From assembly GCF_014839805.1 (NCBI RefSeq), contig NC_051140.1, positions 9,011,826 to 9,075,825 on the forward strand: DNA of 64,000 bases. Direction: 5' to 3'. The notes beneath the pieces are model-generated. The model had not been told where the DNA came from. It did no database searches and was given only the letters and a program-made list of their open reading frames with translations. How positions within the stretch are numbered: position 1 is the stretch's first letter; each line of letters starts with the position of its first letter. The DNA is from Manduca sexta (lineage: Eukaryota > Arthropoda > Insecta > Lepidoptera > Sphingidae). Both the position numbers and the translations under genes were made by a program. This document shows, in pieces, positions 46,810-60,010 of the stretch.

Positions 46810-49165
46810 GTTAGTTAGATACCAGAGCTCCGTGTCTTTCTAATGAAACACGCCCTTGCACCTAATCTTAAGAATTTAGATACTTACGTTACTTAGTTTG
46901 AAGTGTTGATATCACAAGACAATGGAAATCATTTCCAGCCTCAAATCGATTATCTCAAATTATATAAATCTCCCAAGTAACTAATAAACATTACTGGCTG
47001 AACAAGCTTAGTTCTCTCGTCAAATTTAACATTCAGTATATCCTTCCCTAGAGTAAACATGCCTCGAAATATTTGAATTCTCTTAGCAACACCACTAAAT
47101 CAGGTGACCCATGAATATTAATGTCCTTACTATTGCCCTCATAACTGTTGTGAATACTAAACAGTTTTGTAGGGAGCGAGTTATTAGATTTGATTTGAGT
47201 ATCATGTTGCACTATTCAGGGTATTCATTACAAACTGGCAACGTCTGAGGTAAATAAAAAAAACGCTGTATACATCGCGTAGGCAAACATAGTTGCGCTT
47301 ATGATACGTCAAGGTACAATCAGAATATTTCATTATTACTTTAATTTAGTCGCTTATATAACTAAAGATATTTTATATTGCTATAAAATAAATGAAAGAG
47401 TACAAAGTATACAAAGAAACCAGCTCGGGCTAGCAGAAAAGACGTGGTATTAGTCACTGGATGCTTTTGGTTTTACTTTAATTGTAATAATCTTTTATTA
47501 ATAACTTGCTTAGACTGTGTTGTTCTCTCCATTTAATGAGTGTACACGGAGAGATACTAGAAGGAAAGATGTCTCTTTTAGAACTACTATCTTAATTAAG
47601 ATTGAGTAAGAAAGTAAGCGGTTTTATCACTTAGAACGATTCAGAATATTTAAGGTAATATGAAATAGCTTGATCCAAACAACCTTCGCCAAAAGTATGT
47701 GAATTTTGTCTCACTGAGTCGACAAAACATCTTACAAGGTTACTATACAAGTATTAGTTTATTAAAAGTTAAATGTACATGAAAACATCGATATATATGT
47801 ACTATGTGATCTAAATTAATTAATAGTTAAATTACCAATAATTATTATTATGGTGGCCCATAATTCCGTTCGCTAATATGGAGTATCATTTCTGCGCCGA
47901 AGTTCCATTTGCCTGCATGTTAAACTTCCATCCTTACATCGCAATCAACGTATAATTGGGGCATTAGTCATTATCAACTGAGCATCCCGGCTCTGCAAAT
48001 GTTCATTCAAATTCATCAGATCCACAAATGTAGTTATAGCTTTACATTTTAGAATGAGTTTAAAAAGTAGACTTCTAATTAACCCAGAAGCAAGGCGTGC
48101 TGTGAACATCGAGTTTTGGTGCTTCGATTACTTCATCAATAACTACAATTTGCGCGATATTTCCATTCCAAATACTTATAAATGTATGTCTGGGACTTTC
48201 ATTTGTTCGCAACATGGCACTATAACGTCATGAAGAATATAATTTTTCTTGTAATTTTTTATTTCAAAGCAATATTTATGTTTGTACAATTCCGACTATT
48301 ATATTTAATCTTAGCTATTTCCATATCTTACTCTTCGATCTATTTAAATTTTCATCAATACCAGCCAATAAATCTCCATCAAACAACTTTCGGATATGCT
48401 TTGTTCCTCTGGCATGGCCTCGTCAAACAAGAACAATGTATTGCAAGTAAGCCGTAAAACGTTACAATGTTGCCTTGCATAATATTCTAGCGCTACAATA
48501 TTGTAGAAACCTATATGTTTAATGTCGTGTTTTTATGAAGTTCATCTCAGCCATACTAAGATCAAAAGTTATATAAATAAACGTTCCTGTAAAAACAGAA
48601 GTTCCCAAAGTATTTATTGCCAAGCCTCCCTTTTGTTTCCGTGGGAAAAACGCGTTATCACTTCTACCAGTTGGGTGAAAAGTGGAACGATTATGTTGCT
48701 TTCACCGATTTTATGCCCCAATGTCAAACCTCGGTAATATAGTGTCATACGCCTCCCTGCTGCCTAAAATAAAAAATGACACGAACCCCTTCAATGTAAG
48801 AAGAAAAGCCATGCCCCACCTATTATGAAAGTGAATATGTTAATTTCTTACGCCTTCACGCCTTTACTGATGACTATAAAATTATTCAAATAGGTTGTCA
48901 GCTTTACAAAAGGACATAACGTATTTTTCACCCATAAAAAAGTACTATTCCCTAAGGATAATAATTGAAGTACATAATCTATATAAACGGTCCCTTTACA
49001 TACAGGCACCTATCGCCTCCCTATGGGGGCGCACCCTTCACTATAAAAAGCAATGCTTTCAAAGTTGTAAACCGAGTACCGGACTCCCGATTTGAATGTA
49101 GAATGAACCGCGAATAGAAGCTAGGTACAATATAATTATTGTGAAACACAAAATATAATTGAAAA
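46810..49165. other. Intergenic, no supported gene
   Basis: AT-rich; open frames at 48182-48457 and 48522-48737 show no motif, and the first is hydrophobic mainly because of T-rich codons. Confidence 0.4.
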
Positions 49166-49169
49166 AGAA

Positions 49170-49245
49170 AATTCGGATTTTATCGCGGTTTTTTATATTA
49201 CAATTTTCTCCCGACGTTTCGTGGTCATGCAGCTTTCATGATCAC
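49170..49245 (+). repeat. Short dispersed repeat (TTTTCTCCCGAC type), second copy
   Basis: It shares TTCGGATTTTATCGCGG and ATTTTCTCCCGACGTTTCG with 8588-8655, then continues GTGGTCATGCAGCTTTCATG, a weakly palindromic run. Confidence 0.5.
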
Positions 49246-49511
49246 TGATGGAACCATGAAGCCAGCAAAGTCTCCAAAACATCAGGAGATAAATATAATA
49301 TCAAATTTCATTATACACTATAATTATTGTGAAACGAACATATTATGTGAATCCCGCTACCTAATAGACATTATCAGCTACATTACAAATAACGTCGCGT
49401 TAAATGGAATATTTACTACAATAAAGCATATTCGTGAAATCATTATTCGAATACAGTTAGTATCGAATATGAAACCTGTATTCACCCGTAAAATTAACGC
49501 TGTAGTTATCA

Positions 49512-49605
49512 TCTATACTAATATTATAGAGGAACAATTTGTGAGTTTGTTTGTTTTTAGGTTTGTAGGGGCTAATCTTTGGAACTACTGAATCGATTTG
49601 AAAAA
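49512..49605 (+). mobile_element. Helitron-like 5' end fragment
   Basis: TCTATACTAATATTATAGAG followed by GGGGCTAATCTTTGGAACTA, the 5' consensus of the short Helitron-like family. The 3' hairpin end is absent. Confidence 0.6.
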
Positions 49606-49684
49606 ATCAGTTATAAAAAGAATTTGAATTAAAAATATTTGAATATAATAGGTACTCTTTTAACATACCACTTCCGATAATAAA

Positions 49685-49881
49685 GTCATTATCCTCGAAG
49701 GGGTAGGCTGCACAACTAGTGCACCTATTTTTCGCCGTACGTATTCCATACCAGCATGTGACTTCCAGAAGATCCCAAATAAGGAGAACAAACCCACTGA
49801 AAATATATCACTGCCCGACACGGGTATCAAACCCGAGATGTCAGCACTGCAGTCGTAATACAACTATGCCACCGAGGCAGT
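49685..49881 (-). mobile_element. tRNA-derived SINE (family 2)
   Basis: On the minus strand: ACTGCCTCGGTGGCATAGTT (A box), GTGCTGACATCTCGGGTTTG with ATACCCG (B box), then GGGCAGTGATATATTTTCAG, ending near GGTGCACTAGTTGTGCAGCC. It shares head and tail blocks with the copies at 1, 16565 and 41984. Confidence 0.75.
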
Positions 49882-50804
49882 CAATCATAATCAATTTATA
49901 TCACAAACTAATTAAGTAGAAAGAAAACCCACCCAAAACACACACAATAAATGTATGCCCCTCATATTCGCACCGCTTACATGTTGTAGTTAATTAAAAT
50001 ATTAACAAAGTACTGAACTGTTGTCGCTCAATAAATTAATCATAATACTTTGATGTTGCCGTGGCAGATAATAAAACGGAGCTGGGAGCAAGGAAACTCA
50101 ATTATAAATGGATGGATTCTGGAAGTGTCAAAAATGTTACTGAACTTACGTCGCTTTGTGAAACTAAGAAAATATACAAAGATGATGTATCTTACAAACA
50201 AGTCGTTTATTTGATGTATAATTGCTCATCACTGTCCATAAGCTATACATCCGAAGGAGAGCCGATGATGTTATACATAATTGTATTCTAAAAGAATAGT
50301 ATAAAAATCTGATTCAATTTTAAATTACATACAAAGTTACTATCATCGATTAATACTTTGAATCTTTTCAAGGGAATCACCATTCAGTCGTCGTTAAGCT
50401 CCCATTTTTATATTAGGTTTCCTATAAAGATAGCCTTTACAGATATAATATGAAAAGGTTCAACAAAGGAATCGAATTTTGTAAGGCTTCACATTATTTC
50501 GAAACCATATCGCTTTGTGAGAACAGAATAGAGACGCCATACAAAGTCACGTATGCAGACTTCAAATCGAGTTATCAAATATAGAACGACGAGTCTTCAC
50601 GTCCTGTGGAGATATAGTAGATATAGTACAGCTCAATTTATATGTACGAAATTTAGGTGGTATCTATGTCATCGACAATGGGGTTTAGTATAAAATTTAC
50701 GTACTAGTTATGTGTAAAACTTATCAAGACCATACTTCTAAATGTAATTATTTAAAAAATGTCATATGTGATAAAATTAGATTTTAGTTTTGTTTGTATC
50801 ACCT

Positions 50805-50885
50805 TATAATGTCTCATTGTTGGGCAATTGCCACCCCAGGATCCTTCCATTAATCACGATCCTGCGCTTTAGTACTCAGGCAAAA
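50805..50885 (+). repeat. Fragment of a dispersed retroelement 3' region
   Basis: TGTCTCATTGTTGGGCAATT, CCACCCCAGGATCCTTCCAT and AATCACGATCCTGCGCTTTA resemble the recurring non-LTR tail seen across lepidopteran genomes. Short and without coding frame. Confidence 0.45.
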
Positions 50886-50889
50886 TTTT

Positions 50890-53800
50890 AATGATAATCA
50901 CACTGTACAAATTTATAATATAGTTAAAGTATTAAAAATACAAGACTAATGATAGCTAAATAATGACTGGTATGGAAGAAATAGACAAATTGTTTGATTT
51001 CTCCATTCAATCGGGTTGTGGTTAATTATATGAAAAAAATGAAGTATCCTTTGATTAAAACTTAACTCTATTTGACTAACATCTATATGCCAGTTCCTGC
51101 ATCGAAAGAGGCTAGGGTGTTATAAAAAATATATTTTAAAACCGTTAAATGTGAGTGAACACCGGTGAAAACGGACGTATGGAGCCACATGGTCGTCAAA
51201 TAACGACCAAGCTCCTTAAATATAGATAACAAAAAAACACCTATATTAACTATAAATTCCGTATGAAAGGGTGCGTCTGAGTAGGTACCACCACAATGTC
51301 GATTTTTATCGCCAAGCTTAACTGTGCATGCATTGTTTTGTTCAAGTTTGATGGACATTGCAACCAGCGTAATTATGAGACTTAAGAACCTCCGCCAAGC
51401 AAATGGCGTTGAGCACTAGTTTTATACTTTTACGCCGCATGAGTTACGGACGGGAATATGCAGATTTACGAATAGTTACTTCAAAAATTGTTTGAGGACT
51501 TTTCGAAAATAACAAACTTCTAAAACATTCCTTATTAAATTTTCTATCTGAAATCGACCGATGGGTCGCAGGTTAAAATTATGTGTATCTTTGGAGAGAT
51601 ACATGGAATGACAATTGTGGCATTTTTTTATGAAAGTAATGAAACAATTTACACACTATAAAAAAATAAACAACTAAAGGAAAGATAACAACATATTGTA
51701 TAAATAGGATGTTTTGATTTTTTTCTAAAATCACTTATATAAATTTCGGATAAATAGCTTGTAAATATACGGTAAGCACCCTGTTTTACTGAGCGGAGCG
51801 ACTTCTCGTCTCGGCGTGACGAGCACATTGAAATATTACACACTACTTGTCGTTACTTGTCGCATCCAGCTCGGTTTATCTATTGGTACAATCCTAAATT
51901 CTATTAAACTTCATAGAGGATCTAGTATCAAAATTCATTTACACCCATACAGCGGCTTCTGCTTGCTTTAACTCACACTCAAAAATTTCAAATAACTGCA
52001 CATTTACAATATTACAAAGTACTAGCAGGATTTATATTTTATTATGGTATAGAATAAATATGTAGGAAGGGACCTGATATGATAGTGATATTGCCCTTCG
52101 CGAACTTCCAAAGGAAGTCCTTGAGCAATTCACGTTTCATCTGATTGTATACATTCGTGCACAAAACACATTTCATTTTATCGATTCTGTATAATAAAGA
52201 TTCGTACTAATTACTTATCTAGTTTTGCTTACCTTTTATACAAACATTCGAAACATCGTAATGCTTCTATATTTTTCTTCTAGGAATTAACAAATGAAAC
52301 ACTCGACAATTTTAATAAACCATTTTATTTCTGTCCATTTATAATATTCTTTTTACATATTTTAGAGAACACATTTTTTATAATTTTCTATTAGTTTGTC
52401 TTTTATCTATACAGTTTGTGTAGGTACTTAATCTACAACCTTCATTAACATAATTTACATTTAAAATTGCTTAACTTTACATATAATTGTATATAATATG
52501 TAAATGTAAACAGGACGAATTAAGTCAAATTTTAAGTTCGCTTCTGAAACTCTGGACTTATGGCATTGGTTATCTCATAACAGAGTCTTTCAAGTAATTC
52601 AACTTTCGTTTATACAGCACTTTTAATTATATTTTTTTATATATTTCCTACAAAATATGATAATAATTGATCATAAGAATCACTTTCCTATGATAGGAAA
52701 ATAGAAAATTTAAATATATAGGAGCGGCATTATTTATAAGGAGTCATTGCTATTATATTCTGGTGGATTCTACAGCTCGACTGGAAGAATTGGCGAGTAG
52801 TTTCGGCGCTCTAGACAAAATACAAAGTTAATTGGTCACGCAAATAAAAACATAATAAGACACAACGTACAATGAAATAAATCAGATAAGCATTCTTTAT
52901 AGTAAAACATTAAAGATTTAGGATAAAGAAGAGATTAGTTTCAGAATAACATTAGAAAGTAGAGAATAAAACTACAAATGCAAATTCATTCAAATTATCA
53001 GTCTTCAATGTAAAAAACAATGTTTCTCTAAACTGGAAATATAAAGTTACAAAACTATTTGCATAACAAAAGTGTATAGAGTAAGTAGCTTTCCGTCTGA
53101 ATTCGCATAAAGAGTATCTTTACATTTACATAAATCTTAATATTATAATAATTCTGATTATATCTGTACATACATAATACGTTTCTTAAAAATCAATTAC
53201 ATTAACATCCTAGTATCAATGATTTATTTCCCATTTTTTAAACTGAAATATGTAAAACTACATGGTCATTGACTATATCTTAGTTATGCTACTTCCGATA
53301 AACAATTTACTCTTTCATTAGAAATAGATTTCATAATCAATATATTTAATATCTATTAATTTTCTGCTTACGATAAAGACAGTTTTGTTCGCGAGTGTAC
53401 TTTCCATTTCCTTCTCCGAATCTAGGTCAAAGGATGGCCTCGTCATTGCGTTTTTGTCGTAAACTACATTCTTTACACGACTGTTCCGTCAGAACATACC
53501 TTTACGTCGATTTGTATGTAACATCGACATCTTTACGTCGATTTGTGTATTTGTGTGTAACGTCGACATATACTATACTATATATACTGATCATTTTTAA
53601 AAATATTTTTCAATCTATTATTTAATTTTATCATCGTAGGACCAAATTACAATTCACTAATAGATGATTTATCAATTTAAAACATGTTTATGATGTTATC
53701 TGTGTGATATTTAAAAAATTTCTTAACTATGCTCAATATAAATTTTGTAATATACCTAAGGATATAATTGTAAGGTTTACAAAGATTAGTGTGTCAACAT

Positions 53801-54300
53801 AAAATAATTAGTGAAACATTCAAAAAAATAGTACATCAATATTTATTATCTATACAAAGATGTCTCTACATACTCGTATTTTGTGTTTTCTATTTAACAT
53901 CATAAATTTACGTTCTACGTCATTTTTATACACAAAAATATATTATCTCTTAAAAAATTGTGTTGAATCTACAAAGTTACATTATAGTGCATTATATAAT
54001 AACTATATAATTTGTTTAGAATTGAGCTTTCTATGCATACCACACGATAGAATAATAAAAGATCTAAATATTAAATTTGACACATCACGAACTACAAATA
54101 TACACATCACAATAACCTTAATATTCAAATCGGTGAGTTTAATTCTTACATTTCTATCATAGACCAAAACTACATACACGTGTCTATATACAATAGTATG
54201 AACATTTGTACAGATATTTTTGTAGTGTCGACAATGGCGGCGACATGGCGAATATGCGCGCGTCGGCGTGTGATGTAACTGTGTTAGTGGAGCGGGACGA
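50890..54300. other. Non-coding stretch, probably including the GPCR 3' UTR
   Basis: No gene found. The part nearest 54300 should be transcribed as the 3' UTR of the minus-strand GPCR. A minus-strand AATAAA occurs at 53842-53847, one of several candidates in AT-rich DNA. At about 53500-53570 a small imperfect tandem duplication (TTTACGTCGATTTGT, then GTAACRTCGACAT) is visible. Confidence 0.4.
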
Positions 54301-54312
54301 TTGCTGAGGCGG

Positions 54313-54393
54313 CTCAGACGGCTCAGACGACTCAGACGACTCAGACGACTCAGACGACTCAGACGGCTCAGACGGCTCAGACGGCTCAGATGG
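54313..54393 (-). repeat. Nine-unit 9-bp minisatellite covering the GPCR stop codon
   Basis: Nine units of CTCAGACGG or CTCAGACGA on the plus strand, starting every 9 bp from 54313 to 54385; the last is CTCAGATGG. On the coding strand the unit reads GCC GTC TGA in the frame of the receptor, so every unit holds an in-frame TGA. The first is the actual stop at 54386-54388. Confidence 0.9.
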
Positions 54394-57300
54394 CGGGCAG
54401 CAGCGGGCTGGGGGAGCGCGCCGGCCGCCGCACGCCGCCCCACGGCTCCCCCATCATATCCTCGTCTCCCTGCACACGCGCACTCGACATACTCTCAGCG
54501 TCACACTCCTCAACTTCCCAACTCTGAGATCGAAGGCATCGTTTAAGAGAGGGACCGCGGCCTCGCTAGTGCCGGCGGAGTTAACGCGTTGACTTTCACC
54601 AATTATTATATACTTATCCATGGAATTTGTATGTTAACTGCGCGTCGGAACCCGGTCATCCTCCGGAGCCCAGTCTCGAACGCAAACGAGGAGAAATAAC
54701 TCAGTCTGGCTCAGCGAGCTTTATAGTTCTCATGTTTTTGTCAATCGAAATGTGCCATGGATTGTGATGTGATGTGTGGAAAGGATTCTACACAGGCTAA
54801 CTAAGTTGACACTAACATCATTCGCAGTCGAGATTGGGCCAGTGACAACCAACATCTCTCATGCACAGACTCCTTTGAACTACAGGGTTGCCTACATTTT
54901 GCCTACAGGGTTGTCAGTGCAAGTGATTTAAATCACGTATTACGGTGTCAACACTTACATATAAGAGGTAATTACCATCATCGTGTGTGGCGCGGGCGGC
55001 ACTAGCGGCGCAGGCGCAGGTGGGGCGGGCGGCGCCAGCGGCGGCGGCGGCGCCGGCGGCGGCTCCGGCGATACCGCCGCCGGCGAGAACGACGACGGAG
55101 CCAACGGCGACTGGGCTAAGGGACAAGCAACGATACATTCAATAACAAGTCAATTCATTCATCCTAATATATCGAACGACTAGAGGCGACAATAATTATT
55201 AATAGAATATTGTTTACACGTTAAGTAATGCAGATCCTTATTAAAGTGTTGATATACACGCACCTGCGGCAGTGAGCGCGAGCACGAACTGGCTCCAGTG
55301 CACGCAGCAGCCGCAGCAGAGCTGCAGCGCGGCGCGGCGCAGCGCGCGGTGCAGCGCCATGAACAGCAGCGGGTTCACTGCCGCGTGCACGTATGAGATG
55401 TGCAACGTGATTTGGAAGTACAGCTGTTGAGATAGTGTTCAATTTAGATTGACCTCAAAACGGAACTTACATACGTACCATTTTACGACAGCTTTAACTG
55501 TTAAATGCAGCAATCAGTATACAATTATTAGTTTTATACATTTATAGCAGGCTGTCGTGTGTAGTCTGACAGTATATTAACAAAAAATACTACTATAAAA
55601 CTTATAATTGCAACTTCAGCAACTTTAAATTAATTAATAAAGGTGTATATTTGCTACCTACTTACAAAGATACAAAATTATAAATGAAAACTTTCCTACC
55701 TGAGTTAAATTCAGAAAATATAATATAAGAAACAACCGTGTAATAGCATTACGTACCTCGTAAGCCACATGTGACGTCAAAGCTGGATGGTGTAGCAGCG
55801 TTATAATGAATAGTGGACCCCAGAAAAGGACGTACGCCGCAGTAATAACGAGGAACATGCGGACCCGGCGGACCCCCTCCCGCTCCACTCGGGCCAAGTA
55901 CCCACGGAGCCGACGACCCCCACCGAGAGGGAGGTTTGCACTGCCAGATGGACGACATTGACCATCTGCCAAGGTCCCATCTATTGTCTGCAAGTTACAA
56001 CATTATTAAAATAAACAGTAAAATTATATCGAAAGAAGAATAATTTAATCAGTTAATTATAGTAACAAAGACAGAGCAGCACAGAAGAATAAAAAACGAG
56101 GGAAAGAAAATACTAAGGATAAGATGATAGTCATACTCATGCAATACTCACCCGGGGTCCGACGCTGTTGGGCAGCGAGTCCATGCGCCTGTTGTCTCCT
56201 GCCATGCTGACAAGCGTAGTCACTAAACCAGCTACTCGAACTGCCTCTACGTTAGCCTGCATGCGATAAGATTTAAATTATCGAACACTCCCCAATGTAG
56301 GTCCAATTTGGCCGGGTAGCATCGCTTTACGCACATTTATATGTATGCAGCATTCCGAGTGTGCGAGCATTAATTCAAAACAATTCGAATTCCGAAAATT
56401 TAAATCTTATTTACGGAGCACCGCAAGGAATATTGGCAATGCACCAACAAAAATTCCTATTTCGGCCAACGTAAGGCTTGTATGCACAATATTGTATAGC
56501 GACTCGAAATTATGTGGATGACTTCGTGAGTTTCAACGACTTTTGGAGCGCGCGCTAGTTCACGAATCTACCAACTGTGAACATTTGTATTGCACTACAC
56601 AACTTTCACATTCCGTGATATCCGTGCCTGTTTTCATTTCAAAGTCGTTGATGTCGTGTGTGTGTTCGTGAAATCGAATGGTCATGGAGAAGTTTGTTTC
56701 CAAACCTAACATGATGATGAGTATGGTGTTGCAAATTAATATAACAAAGCGTCCTGTCTACATGGCTCTGAAACCTCTCCATGCCATCCGGCTATTGATC
56801 TCGAAGTAGATGGACAGTAGTTCTAACGAAGTTGAAACGCACCTTAGTGAGATCCCTGTGTAGTTTCCTTAAGTGGAACAGGGTAAGGCCGACGCAGACA
56901 GCGTTGACACCAATCCAGAGGGCATTGAGCACGTAATGCCGGAAGGGTCCTCGCACCAGGGGACAGGACGGGGCCGGTCCATAGGACCCGTAGGATCCCG
57001 CACTAGCGGCCAAAGCGCCAGATAAGAACGTTGGCCCCAGATTTATCGTGATGGATGCGAACCATATCATGAATGTTCCAAAGAGGACGCACTGAAAAAA
57101 ATACACGCTGTTTATAACGAGTAAGTCGGCTTAGCGAATATATTTTTCTAAATTAACGAAAAATATAATTTAAAGAGTGCTTTATTAACGCAGCGACGTT
57201 GCATAATATTTTTTATGCTCCATTTTTGCGAGGCATTTAATTTTTAGGAGTTCTGTAAATTCATGAACGCTTTTTACAACTTCATTACCTGCCATGAAAA

Positions 57301-60010
57301 ATAAAATCTGGAGAGCTTTTCACTTTGAATGTTTTCCTACGATGTCTATATACATTTCGCTCAGTTATTACCAAACCACACATCAAAGGTATTTTACCGT
57401 TAATATTGTGTTTAGGTAATGGATATTTAATAAATCATTAAAATTGAACCTAAATTATAATTAATTTCGATATATGTAACTATAACATTAATTAATATTA
57501 AATTTAACACAATAACATACTTTTAATGGTAGTATCGATTAATAATTAAGACGATTGATTACTTCAAATATTTTACATAAAAAAAATATTTACCCACAAG
57601 TGTACATGTATCAATGACGTCATACAAACTCAAACGTAGGCCGCAACATTAATCATAAAAAATTTGCTGATAATATATCACCTGGGGACTGTCCATGAGC
57701 AGAGGAGCCGATAAATCAGCCTGTTCCTGCTCATTCTCGGGAAAAATCGGACTGTCGTTGAGCACTGTCGTCAACATGTTTACTGTTGAAACCGTTACCT
57801 GTATAAATAATTTAATAATAAATAAAAAGCTCAGTACGTATTCAGCTCAAAAAAACCTTCGAGAATATTCCAAAGAATGTCTTGTCTTATCAAAAATTTG
57901 AAAAAATACAAATTTTTTTTACATATCATAAAATTGTAACAGGCCGATATTTACATTATAGATACTGAAGAAAAAAAAAGATTGTGGGTCTTCAACAATA
58001 GATAAGATGACGAATACAGAAGCCTAAACAGTTTTTAGAATTTTTGTCTTTCTGTATGTTTGTAAACGCATTATCCAAAAACTATTGCATGGAATTTGGT
58101 GCAGTTTTCACTAATGTATTTCTAGAGGTCTAAATTAAAATATAGGCTCCATTTTACACCGGCAAAACGACACGTTGGCGTAGCCGCGAGCAAAAACTAG
58201 TGGCATATATAAACTCAAGAGATAGCTTGCTCTTATAAAGTAGATACATCATTTCGCGACATTATTTCCTTCAATTTCTATATTGAAGGCGCAAATCTAG
58301 TAACTGTTAAAATATTATTTAGCTTGCACTGTGAAACTACGCTCATATGTCTATGCTTAGTAAAAAAACCATGATGGTAAGGTTTATAACCGACAGAAAT
58401 TGCCAACACTTTTTATTGTAATAAAGTCATTAAAATACAACGTTGTTTCCTTCATCATTTTCACCCTCTTGACTTCTCATTCGTGAGTCAAATGACCTAT
58501 AAAATTGGCTCCAGAAATATCGCTATAAGTCGTATTGTACTGTTTAGTATGCCATCAAAATTAAGTAACGAAGATTTATTCGTACGAATTCTGAGAGAAA
58601 CGGAATCTGAAGTAAAGCGCTAATAAATCACAGGATTGGGCGTTACGACCTTCGGATTTTACAATTTCTTCTACTATAAGTTTTCCTGTTCGAAATTGCT
58701 GTAATTTATAAAATGAACTAAAGGTTTACCTGGAGAAATACGTTCTCTTCTTGTTGAAAATTTTAATTCAGGTTTTATATCGTAGCGTTAACATTAAACG
58801 CAAGAAACATTTCAAATAAATTTACAGTACTTGTTATATATCTATACTAATATTATAAAGAGGAAAAGTTAGTAAGTTTGTTTTGTAGGATTATAGGGGC
58901 TATCTCTGGAACTACTAAACTGATTTTTAAAATAATCTTTCACTTTAAATTATAATTTAACAAATTCGCCTTTCACAGTCTACTGCTGGACGTAAGTCTC
59001 CTCTAAAAATTTCTAGGCCAACCTGTTAAAAACTGCCTGCATCCAAAGACTGAATTTATAATTTTTCATATCTTATAATGTATGAAACACAAATTATAAT
59101 ATTTCTATAAAATTTGATTCTCTTTGTTTATAAATATCTAGTCAATTTATTCTTCAAGGTTTTTATTCTTCAGAATCATAGCAAAGTACCATAAAATGTT
59201 ATTCAGCGTAATCAATCTTGGAAGATTTTTTGCATTACTTATTACACATCTTTGGCACTCGTCTTAATTATCGTTATGAGTCTGTTTTTTTTTTCTAACG
59301 CACTGCATAGCGATTCAAGTAACCTTTAATATATTAAAGTTTTTGTTAGGTTGCATTAAAAAATAACCTAACTACTAAGCAATAGCCGGGACGTCGGTTA
59401 TAAACGACTAGGCAACGAGACAATTTCTTTAAGCCCCTCTATTTATAAGAAAAATATGTCGTGGCAAAGTAACTCATACAAATATGTACTACATTGAATA
59501 AATAACTACCGAGAATTTTTGTGTTCTTTTTTTTAATAAGTAGCTGTCAGTTTTTGGCAATAGCAGACAGAGGAAGTACCTATTCGCGGACATAGGGAAG
59601 GAAAAATAAAAAAAAAAACACTTTCCAATTTCATTTCCAATTTAAATTTGTTGTAACCCTTCAACGAAGGTAGAAAATTCATTTGTAAATGTACGCGTGT
59701 CAGTGGAGGACAAGTGTCACTCGTCACTTTCCATTCAGAACACCTAAATAAAACCTGCATCTCACTAAAGAACACTTATCAAGGTACTTTCTTATATGAA
59801 TGACACTACTTATAGTTGTTTTTGTATTTCATACTTCTATATTTCTTTATAAAATAATAAATAACACTTACCAACAAAAGGAACGCTGTCTCAACTAACG
59901 AGCATTTGTAGACGGGTTGACAGCGGAACACTGCTATCCCTAGGGGCAGGAGGATAGCGGCGCGGGCGCAGTCCACAATCGCTTGGTGAAACAGGAGACC
60001 ATGTGACCAC
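54386..60010 (-). CDS. Rhodopsin-like GPCR, C-terminal eight exons (TM2 to stop)
   Basis: Exons in coding order: 60010-59872, 57798-57682, 57091-56843, 56256-56152, 55987-55757, 55423-55264, 55115-54976, 54523-54386, all with GT-AG junctions and matching phases, about 425 residues. TM2 has AIVDCARAAILLPLG with the conserved Asp. ECL1 and TM3 have KCSLVETAFLLL, then VTVSTVNMLTTVLND. The DRY position reads NDS. TM4 is CVLFGTFMIWFASITI. ECL2 has SCPLVRGPF. TM5 is YVLNALWIGVNAVCVGLTLF. A long third loop is followed by TM6, MFLVITAAYVLFWGPLFI (W-x-P kept), and TM7, ISYVHAAVNPLLF. Helix 8 ends in a Cys cluster (LCCGCC, likely palmitoylated), then a proline-rich tail and SPSPLLPAI. It is a plasma-membrane receptor of unknown ligand. 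TM1 and the N terminus lie upstream; the first exon here starts in mid-codon. I do not recognise the subfamily. Confidence 0.88.
58030..58200 (+). mobile_element. Helitron-like 3' fragment in a GPCR intron
   Basis: It contains TTTTTGTCTTTCTGTATGTT and AAAAACTATTGCATGGAATT, and ends GGCGTAGCCGCGAGCAAAAA then CTAG followed by T. The hairpin and CTAG match the other Helitron-like elements. It lies in the intron between the TM2 and TM3 exons, opposite to the gene. Confidence 0.65.
58841..58940 (+). mobile_element. Helitron-like 5' end fragment in the same intron
   Basis: TCTATACTAATATTATAAAG, then GAGGAAAAGTTAGTAAGTTT and GGAACTACTAAACTGATTTT, the 5' consensus without the 3' end. A short non-LTR-like patch (GTCTACTGCTGGACGTAAGT) follows at about 58979-59035. 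Confidence 0.6.

Noticed and set aside
48182..48457. Hydrophobic 91-aa frame, considered as a receptor exon
   Set aside because: The hydrophobicity follows from T-rich codons. There is no chemoreceptor or GPCR signature and no phase-matched neighbours.
54003..54443. Minus-strand frame with a long LSR repeat
   Set aside because: It is the minisatellite and 3' UTR read out of frame; the spliced receptor frame stops at 54386.
54983..55183. Plus-strand glycine-rich frame and minus-strand alanine-rich frame
   Set aside because: Both are alternative frames of the proline-rich GPCR tail exon (54976-55115), which is fixed by phase-compatible splice sites on each side.
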